Position numbers and translations under genes: made by a program
The notes under the pieces: generated by a model
What the model saw: only the letters and a program-made list of their open reading frames with translations
Databases searched by the model: none
Told to the model about the DNA's origin: nothing
Shown: in pieces, positions 58,442 to 64,000 of the stretch
How the letters are laid out: every line of letters starts with the position of its first letter
Position numbering within the stretch: the first letter of the stretch is position 1
Assembly: GCA_018896025.1 (NCBI GenBank)
Contig: JAHIND010000035.1
Span: forward strand, 1 to 64,000
From: Pseudomonadota bacterium
GTDB taxonomy: Bacteria; Desulfobacterota; Desulfarculia; Desulfarculales; Desulfarculaceae
Reading direction: 5' to 3'
Length of the DNA: 64,000 bases

Positions 58442-60348
58442 TAGTCGTTCTCCTGCTTGCTGATGGCCTTGAAGGGGCAGATTTCCACACAGACCCCGCA
58501 GCCCGAGCATATCTGTTCCTTAAAGGCGGTCTTGCCGGTGGCCGGGTCCAGGTACAGGGCCGGACAGCGGAAGTCCCGGCTGCACACGGCGCATTCGGTT
58601 CCCTTGCATTTTTCCTGGTCAATGGTGATGCGGAAGGGGTGGGACTTGGCCGCCTTCATGCGCACCAATTCGCAGGCGCGGCGCAGGATGAGCACCTGCA
58701 CCCCCGGCTTGCCCATGAGCTCGCGCATCACCTTGGTGGTGGCGCGCACCTCGAAGGGATCGGCGATGGTAACCTCGCACCCGATGGACCGGCACACCTT
58801 GGCCACGTCCAGGCGCGGGGCCGGGGTGTTCTCGGCGGTGTTGCCGGTGCCGGGGTGGGGCTGGAAGCCGGTCATGGCCGTGGCCGAGTTGTCCAGGATG
58901 ATCTGGAGCATGTCGGCCTGGTTGTACACCGCGTTTATCAGGCGCGGCACGCTGCTGTGAAAGAAGGAAGAGTCGCCGCACACCGCCACCACCGGCTGGG
59001 TATAGCCGAATGGCTTGAGCTGCCCCAGGCCGGCGGCCGTGCCGGTGCCAGAGCCCATGGAGTGCAGCAGCTTGATCTGGGCCTTGCCCTCGGGGAACAC
59101 GTCCAGGGTGGAGCAGCCGATCTCGCCGGTGACGTAGGCGTCGCGGGCGTCGGCCTTGATGGCCTTGTCCAGGGCCCAGAAGCTGGCCCGGTGGGGGCAA
59201 CCGGCGCACCAGGAAAGCCCCCGGCTGATCACCAGCGGGGCCACCTCCTGCTGCACCAGGCGCTCGTAGGCCTCGTCCCGGGCCGGAGCCTTCAGGTCGA
59301 AGATGCGGGCCAGGGCGGTGAGGGCTCGGTCCGGGGTCATCTCCCCAGTCATGGGGATGTGCCCGCTGCCCTTGCCGTAAACCGCGACGGTGCCCAGGCC
59401 GTTATCCACCAGGGCCTCCTTCACGGCGGTCTCCATGAAGGGGTCCACCTCTTCCAGCACCAGCACCTGGGAGGTGTTTTTAAGGTGCTCCATCACCCAG
59501 GCGGTGGGCAGGGGCCAGATGGTGGCCAGGCTCAGAAGCCCCACCCGCTCCTCCAGGCCCAGGGTCTCCAGGGCCTCGGCCGCGGCCAGATGCCCCGCGC
59601 CGCTGGCCACCACCACCAGCTCGGGCTTTTGTGGCCCCTGATAGGTGTTGAAGGGGCACTGCTCAAACTCGGCCCGGATGGCCTCCATCTTGGCCAGCAA
59701 GTCCTGGTGCTTGTCGATGGACAGATAGGGGTTCAGGCTCACCGAGCTGTCCGAGGAGGCCTTGGGCGCGTCCGTGGGCAGCTCGCCCATGGTGATGGGG
59801 TTGCTGGCGTGGGACAGGCGGGTGTAACCCCGGTAGAAGACAAAGGCGCTGTGCTTCTGGGAGATGTCAAAGGCGTACTTGACCAGCTCCACCGCCTGCT
59901 GCCCGGTCATGGGCTCCACCATGGGGGCGGTGGCGAAGCGGGCCAGCCAGCGCGAGTCGGTCTCGTCGCCGCTGGAGTGGCCGTGGGGGTCGTCGCACAC
60001 CACCATCAGACAGGCCCCACCCTTGGGGCCCAGGCCGGTGTAGCTCAGATGTGTGATGAAATCCAAGGCCAGGCTCAGGCCCGCGTTCTTCATGGCCGAC
60101 AGGCTCAGCAACCCGGCGGTGGCCGCGGCGGCGGCCCCTTCGACGGCGGCCAGTTCGTTGGTGGACCACTCCGCGTGCAGCTTTCCCTTTTGGGTGCACT
60201 GGGCCAGAGCTGGCACTATCTCCGAGGAGGGGGTGCCGGGATAGCCGGTGACGAAGTTGACTCCCCGCTCCAGGGCGCCGCGGGCTATGGCCTCGTTGCC
60301 CAACAGAAAGTGGGAGGTCCCTGGTTCATATTTATCTATGGCCGCCAC
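58441..60348 (-). CDS. iorA: Indolepyruvate:ferredoxin oxidoreductase alpha subunit
   Basis: A 635-residue subunit in which the alpha, TPP-binding and ferredoxin parts are fused. TPP motifs include VTGYPGTPSSEIVP, the glutamate region EWSTNELAAVEGAAAAA, and CGDSSFFHSSVPRLINAVYN. The C-terminal part has two cluster motifs, CKGTECAVC with CPALY, and CSGCGVCVEICPFKAI. GTG at 60348 follows AAGGAG. The MBL gene upstream ends 78 bases away. Confidence 0.95.
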   Translation of the reverse strand: MAAIDKYEPGTSHFLLGNEAIARGALERGVNFVTGYPGTPSSEIVPALAQCTQKGKLHAEWSTNELAAVEGAAAAATAGLLSLSAMKNAGLSLALDFITHLSYTGLGPKGGACLMVVCDDPHGHSSGDETDSRWLARFATAPMVEPMTGQQAVELVKYAFDISQKHSAFVFYRGYTRLSHASNPITMGELPTDAPKASSDSSVSLNPYLSIDKHQDLLAKMEAIRAEFEQCPFNTYQGPQKPELVVVASGAGHLAAAEALETLGLEERVGLLSLATIWPLPTAWVMEHLKNTSQVLVLEEVDPFMETAVKEALVDNGLGTVAVYGKGSGHIPMTGEMTPDRALTALARIFDLKAPARDEAYERLVQQEVAPLVISRGLSWCAGCPHRASFWALDKAIKADARDAYVTGEIGCSTLDVFPEGKAQIKLLHSMGSGTGTAAGLGQLKPFGYTQPVVAVCGDSSFFHSSVPRLINAVYNQADMLQIILDNSATAMTGFQPHPGTGNTAENTPAPRLDVAKVCRSIGCEVTIADPFEVRATTKVMRELMGKPGVQVLILRRACELVRMKAAKSHPFRITIDQEKCKGTECAVCSRDFRCPALYLDPATGKTAFKEQICSGCGVCVEICPFKAISKQEND

Positions 60349-60426
60349 GTTTACTCCTTATTGCTGATCCTGTGGCCTGACAAACTGTTAACCGCCACCC
60401 GCCCGCGCGGGCGGCGGTTCAGCGAC

Positions 60427-61266
60427 TTACTCCCAAACCAACTCCAGGCCCACCCCCGCCTCTTCCACGTTGGAGACGCTGGAAAGGGCGATGCGCGACT
60501 TGAAGTCGCAGCAGTGGCAGGCATAGAAGGTTCTGATTCCCTCTTCCTGCACAAAGTCCTTGGTGGCCTGCATCAGCCACTCGGGAGGCGCCTGCAAGTG
60601 CAGCCCGCCGATGGCCGTGTTGATCCTGTCCGCCCCGGTCACCTGCTTGGCGTAGGCCATGATGTTGCAGATGCCGTTGTGGGAGCAGCCGGAAATCACG
60701 CTCACCTCGTTGTTGCTGTGCAGATAGGCCAGCTGGGTGTCCTCGGTCACCAGGTCGTCCACCCATTCGCCGTCCTTGAGCTTCTTGGGCACCTGGGGAA
60801 TGCGGCACTCGAAGGAGTTCTCCCGAGGCACCTTGCCCAGGTAGTAAAGGCGGGAGGTCAGCTTTTTGACCTCTTCGCTCATCTGCACGTCAAAGTATTT
60901 TTCCAGGGTCTCCATGTCCACGTCGGTGCCCTGGTCTTGTTCTATCTCGAAGTTGTACTTCTTGAGCAGAAGCTCGGGGCTGGTGAACATGAGCACCGGC
61001 TTGCGGGTCACCTTTTTGGCCTTGTAATAATCGATCAGGTGCTTGACCCCGCCGGTGTGATCGTAGTGTCCGTGGGACAGGATCAGCATGTCGATGGCCG
61101 TCAGGTCGAAGCCCATCTTCTCGGCGTTGAGGATGAAGGCGTTGGAATAGCCGGTGTCGTAGAGGATGGTCTTGCCCTCGTCCTCGATGAAAGCGCTGAA
61201 GCCGTGCTCCGCGAAGTAAAACTTGCAGAACAGGCTGTTGTTCTCGGTCAAAAGCGTTAGTTTCAT
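60427..61266 (-). CDS. MBL-fold metallohydrolase, tandem copy 1
   Basis: A 279-residue member of the MJ0301-like family. Motifs are LSHGHYDHTGGVKH, SGCSHNGICNIM, GGLHLQAPP and YACHCCDFKSR, the last replacing the usual terminal HCTG. About three quarters of residues are identical by eye to the protein encoded next door at 61322-62161, so this is a tandem duplication. The substrate is unknown. The pair is placed between livF and iorA and may hydrolyse an imported ester or lactone. The ATG follows GGGGAGGACGAGC. Confidence 0.88.
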   Translation of the reverse strand: MKLTLLTENNSLFCKFYFAEHGFSAFIEDEGKTILYDTGYSNAFILNAEKMGFDLTAIDMLILSHGHYDHTGGVKHLIDYYKAKKVTRKPVLMFTSPELLLKKYNFEIEQDQGTDVDMETLEKYFDVQMSEEVKKLTSRLYYLGKVPRENSFECRIPQVPKKLKDGEWVDDLVTEDTQLAYLHSNNEVSVISGCSHNGICNIMAYAKQVTGADRINTAIGGLHLQAPPEWLMQATKDFVQEEGIRTFYACHCCDFKSRIALSSVSNVEEAGVGLELVWE

Positions 61267-61321
61267 TGCTCGTCCTCCCCCCAGTTGTCTACTTGTTGTT
61301 GCCGGTGATGATGTTGGAGGC

Positions 61322-62161
61322 TCATTGCCAATCCAGCACCAGGCCCACTCCGGCCTCTTCCACGTTGGATATGGTGGACAGGGCCATGCGCGACTTGAAG
61401 TCGCAGCAGTGGCAGGCGTAGAAGGTTTCGATTTCTTCACGCTTGACGAAGTCCATGGTGCCGTCCAACAGCTCCTTGGGAGGGGCCTGCAAATGCAGGC
61501 CGCCGATGGCCGTGTTTATCTTGTCCGCCCCGGTCACCTGCTTGGCATAGGCCATGATGTTGCAGATGCCGTTGTGGGAGCAGCCGGTGACCACACTCAC
61601 CTGGTTGTCGGCGTGCAGATAAGCCAGCTGGGTGTCCTCGTCCACCAGGTCTTCCAGCCACTGGCCGTCCACCAGCTTGCGGGGCACCTGAGGGATGCGC
61701 CCCTCAAAGGAATTTTCCCTGGGCACGTTGCCCAGGTAGTAGAGGTTGTTGGTCAGCTTCTGGACCTCGCGGCTCAGTTGCACGTCGAAGTACTTCTCCA
61801 GGGTCTGCATGTCCACCGCCGGGCCCTGGTCTTCCTGGCGCTCGAAATCGTAGCGCTTACGCAGCAGCTCCGGTCCGGTGAAGGTGAGCACCGGCTTGTG
61901 GGTCACCCCCTTGGCCTCGAAATAATCGAGGAGGTGATTGATGCCGCCGGTGTGATCGTAGTGCCCGTGGGACAGGATCAGGTAGTCGATGGCGGTCAGG
62001 TCGATGCCCATCTTCTCTGCGTTGGTGATAAAGATGTCCGAGTAGCCGGTGTCGTAGAGTATTTTTTTCCCGTCGTCCTCGATATATGCGCTGAAGCCAT
62101 GCTCCGCCAGGAATCGCGTGGCATACAGGCTGTTGTTCTCGGTCAAAAGTGTGAGCTTCAT
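61322..62161 (-). CDS. MBL-fold metallohydrolase, tandem copy 2
   Basis: A 279-residue paralogue of the gene downstream (55 bases on) with the same motifs: LSHGHYDHTGGINH, TGCSHNGICNIM and YACHCCDFKSR. Differences cluster in the 25-residue stretch after the N-terminal ENNSL and around residues 100-115, likely the substrate pocket. Ribosome sites and spacing of the two genes are almost the same, consistent with recent duplication followed by divergence. The ATG follows GGGGAGGATGAAC. livF ends 137 bases upstream. Confidence 0.88.
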   Translation of the reverse strand: MKLTLLTENNSLYATRFLAEHGFSAYIEDDGKKILYDTGYSDIFITNAEKMGIDLTAIDYLILSHGHYDHTGGINHLLDYFEAKGVTHKPVLTFTGPELLRKRYDFERQEDQGPAVDMQTLEKYFDVQLSREVQKLTNNLYYLGNVPRENSFEGRIPQVPRKLVDGQWLEDLVDEDTQLAYLHADNQVSVVTGCSHNGICNIMAYAKQVTGADKINTAIGGLHLQAPPKELLDGTMDFVKREEIETFYACHCCDFKSRMALSTISNVEEAGVGLVLDWQ

Positions 62162-62298
62162 CTGTTCATCCTCCCCTGTTTCCCTTTAACTTGCAGTTGA
62201 TTCATGATGAGGGTTCATTGGGTCTCCAATTGGCCGGTCTACCTTTTGGGAAGCCGGCGCCTAGGGGCAGGATTAAACAAAGTCTCTTCCGTCCCGGC

Positions 62299-63015
62299 CT
62301 AGAGCTTCACTCCCAGGCACTGCTCCACCTCGTCCTGGCAGGCCCTAAGCTCCGCCGGGGTGCCGCTAAGCTTAACCTGGCCCTTTTCCAGGACATAGGC
62401 CCTGAGGTTTTCGCTCAGGGATATGGTCAAATCGTAGTTCTGCTCCACCAACAGGATGGTGGCTCCGTGGCGTTGCAGGCGGCGCAGGATCTCGGCGATC
62501 TCCTCCACGATAAGCGGGGCCAGGCCCTCGGTGGGCTCGTCGATCATCATCAGCTCGGGGTTGGAGATTAGCCCCCGGGCGATGGTGAGCATCTGCTGCT
62601 CGCCGCCGGACAGGCTGCCGCCCAATTGCTTCACCCGCAACTTGAGCTTGGGGAAGTAGTCGAAGACCATGTCGAACTGCTCGGACACGTTGAGCTGTTT
62701 CTTTTTGTGCAAGATGCCCAGTTGCAGGTTCTCCTCCACCGTGAGGTTGGGGATGATCCGCCGGTCCTCGGGGATGATGGCCAGCCCCTTGCGCACGTTG
62801 AGGTAGGGCGCCCTGCCGGTGATGTCCTCGCCCTTGTAGATGATGCGGCCGTTCTTGGGCGGCTGGATGCCCATGATGGACTTGAGAGTGGTGGTTTTGC
62901 CCACCCCGTTGCGCCCGAAGAGCACCACCACTTCCCCGGGATGAACCTCCAGGGACACCCCGTGAAGGATGTGGCTGCTGCCATAGTAGGTATTGATATT
63001 TTCTACCTTGAGCAC
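62299..63015 (-). CDS. livF: ABC transporter ATP-binding protein LivF
   Basis: A 238-residue ATPase. Walker A is GRNGVGKTT, the signature SLSGGEQQM is present, and Walker B is LMMIDEPTEG with LLVEQN. It pairs with the LivG protein whose gene overlaps its start by 13 bases. This is the second liv-type importer in the window; it is distinct in sequence from the 25-30 kb set. The GTG at 63015 begins VLKVENINTYYG. Confidence 0.92.
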   Translation of the reverse strand: MLKVENINTYYGSSHILHGVSLEVHPGEVVVLFGRNGVGKTTTLKSIMGIQPPKNGRIIYKGEDITGRAPYLNVRKGLAIIPEDRRIIPNLTVEENLQLGILHKKKQLNVSEQFDMVFDYFPKLKLRVKQLGGSLSGGEQQMLTIARGLISNPELMMIDEPTEGLAPLIVEEIAEILRRLQRHGATILLVEQNYDLTISLSENLRAYVLEKGQVKLSGTPAELRACQDEVEQCLGVKL

Positions 63016-63761
63016 GGCTCGGCCCCTTTTCCCAAATAGACGTTTTGCACCGTCTCGTTGGCGCTGATCTTTTCCGGCGTGTCCTCGGCCAGCTTCTTGC
63101 CCTCGTGCAACACCATCACCTCGTCGGAGATGCCCATCACCACGCTGATGTCGTGCTCGATGAGGATGATGGTCAGCTTCAACTCGTTGGACAGCTTGCG
63201 GATCAGATGGGTGGCTTCCACGGTCTCCGCCGGGCTCATGCCCGCGGTGGGCTCGTCCAAGAGCAGGATGGTGGGCTCGGTGGCCAGGGCGATGCCTATC
63301 TCCAGGTAGCGCTTTTCCCCGTGACTCAGCTCCGAGGCGGTGCGGCCCTGCTGATCGGCCAGCCCCACGTGCTCCAGTATCTCCATGGTGCGGTTGTTCA
63401 AGGCCGAGTAGCTGTAGGCCTTGCGCCAGGAGTTGAACATGCTAACCCGCGACTGGGCCGACAGGCGCACGTTCTCGAATACGCTCAGGCGCGGGAAGAT
63501 GCTGGTGATCTGATAGGTCTTGGTGATGCCCAGCTGGGAGCGCTGGTTCATGGAGGCGTGGGAAACGTCCTTGCCTTGGAAGGTCACCTGGCCGTGGGTG
63601 GGCTTGTACAGCCCGGACACCAGGTTGAAGAAGGTGGTCTTGCCCGCGCCGTTGGGCCCGATGATGGACTTGAGCTTCCCCTGTTCTATGGAGAAGTCCA
63701 CCTGGTCCACCGCCTTCAGGCCGCCGAAATATTTACATACGCCTTTGGTTTGTAAAAGCAT
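63003..63761 (-). CDS. livG: ABC transporter ATP-binding protein LivG
   Basis: A 252-residue ATPase. Walker A is GPNGAGKTT, the signature ELSHGEKRYLEIG is the normal LivG form, and Walker B is ILLLDEPTAG with LIEHDISVVMG. It drives uptake with LivF and the LivHM permease, of which only the end of LivM is inside the window. The livM stop is 14 bases upstream. The ATG follows a short AGGCCTGTC stretch with no strong ribosome site. Confidence 0.93.
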   Translation of the reverse strand: MLLQTKGVCKYFGGLKAVDQVDFSIEQGKLKSIIGPNGAGKTTFFNLVSGLYKPTHGQVTFQGKDVSHASMNQRSQLGITKTYQITSIFPRLSVFENVRLSAQSRVSMFNSWRKAYSYSALNNRTMEILEHVGLADQQGRTASELSHGEKRYLEIGIALATEPTILLLDEPTAGMSPAETVEATHLIRKLSNELKLTIILIEHDISVVMGISDEVMVLHEGKKLAEDTPEKISANETVQNVYLGKGAEPCSR

Positions 63762-63775
63762 GACAGGCCTCTATC

Positions 63776-64000
63776 TCAAGACGCCGAAGGACGGCGACGT
63801 TCGCCGATCTTCTGCATGACGGTTCCCCATAGTCCCTCGGGGAACAACAGTATCAAGGCCATGAACATGGCCCCCACCCACATTTCCCAGCGATCGGTGT
63901 AGTTGCTGATGTTGTTGCGCAGGTACAAGAACACCATCGTGCCGATGAAGGGGCCCATGAAGGTGTGGGTGCCGCCCAGGACCGTCTGCATAACCACCAC
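63776..64000 (-). CDS. livM: LivM-type ABC permease, C-terminal fragment
   Basis: The last 74 codons of a permease that starts beyond the right edge. The visible part VLGGTHTFMGPFIGTMVFLYL, a TDRWEMWVGAMFMALILLF helix and a basic tail are typical of the C-terminus of LivM. It is followed 14 bases later by livG, so the operon order is the usual one. Confidence 0.88.
   Translation of the reverse strand: MVVMQTVLGGTHTFMGPFIGTMVFLYLRNNISNYTDRWEMWVGAMFMALILLFPEGLWGTVMQKIGERRRPSAS

Noticed and set aside
58429..61260. A 943-codon plus-strand open frame opposite iorA and an MBL gene
   Set aside because: Same reason: the antisense genes are real and this frame has low-complexity composition.

Overview
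The window is a high-GC chromosomal segment, dense in genes, most likely from a strictly anaerobic member of the Desulfobacterota (a Desulfarculus-like sulfate reducer or syntroph). The evidence is the gene content: HdrA/MvhD-type electron-transfer proteins, pyruvate- and indolepyruvate-type ferredoxin oxidoreductases, an aldehyde ferredoxin oxidoreductase (AOR), a 4-hydroxybutyryl-CoA dehydratase family radical enzyme, several CoA-handling enzymes and sigma-54 regulators. No rRNA, tRNA, CRISPR array, insertion sequence or phage gene is visible. The taxonomic call is inferred from content only.

Left part (1-11 kb). A minus-strand electron-transfer operon (a 1010-residue double HdrA, MvhD, and the start of an FrhB-like iron-sulfur protein) diverges from acetoacetyl-CoA synthetase. 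Then comes a plus-strand trio: an unrecognised 814-residue protein, a phosphatidylserine decarboxylase and an Lgt-like membrane protein.

11-25 kb. A Cache/PAS histidine kinase and an NtrC-type regulator precede an OFA-type MFS transporter. An SDR is divergent from a YdiF-like CoA-transferase that carries an unusual C-terminal extension and a good sigma-54 promoter. A PAS/AAA/Fis activator follows, flanked on both sides by GTATCA-based palindromes, with a solitary molybdopterin oxidoreductase next to it. An OlsF-like bifunctional acyltransferase (ornithine or amino-acid lipid synthesis) ends the section.

25-41 kb. A complete branched-chain/aromatic-type ABC uptake operon (livHMGF plus a Tat-exported binding protein) is followed by a LarA-family protein that has lost most catalytic residues. 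Next is a GntR-controlled operon: ubiD decarboxylase, a small zinc-ribbon protein, a solitary xanthine-dehydrogenase-type Mo subunit, a fused TRAP permease, a TAXI receptor and an MBL hydrolase. It looks like uptake and decarboxylation/hydroxylation of an aromatic or heteroaromatic acid. A MaoC hydratase lies convergent to it.

41-45 kb. A 4-hydroxybutyryl-CoA dehydratase family protein and a dihydroxy-acid dehydratase family protein are co-directional and end at a strong terminator.

45-64 kb. About 19 kb carries genes only on the minus strand. Read in transcription order it holds livM (cut by the window edge), livG and livF; two tandem MBL paralogues; iorA and iorB; an AOR module (ferredoxin, AOR, MoaD-like); an UlaG-like lactonase; porC, a porD fusion, porA and porB; a UPF0261 protein; a lactonase; a class II aldolase; a ComB-like phosphatase; an unrecognised protein and an MFS transporter. 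The combination suggests import and oxidative breakdown of 2-oxo acids, aldehydes and lactone/phospho-acid intermediates, with electrons passed to ferredoxin and perhaps on to Hdr-type complexes.
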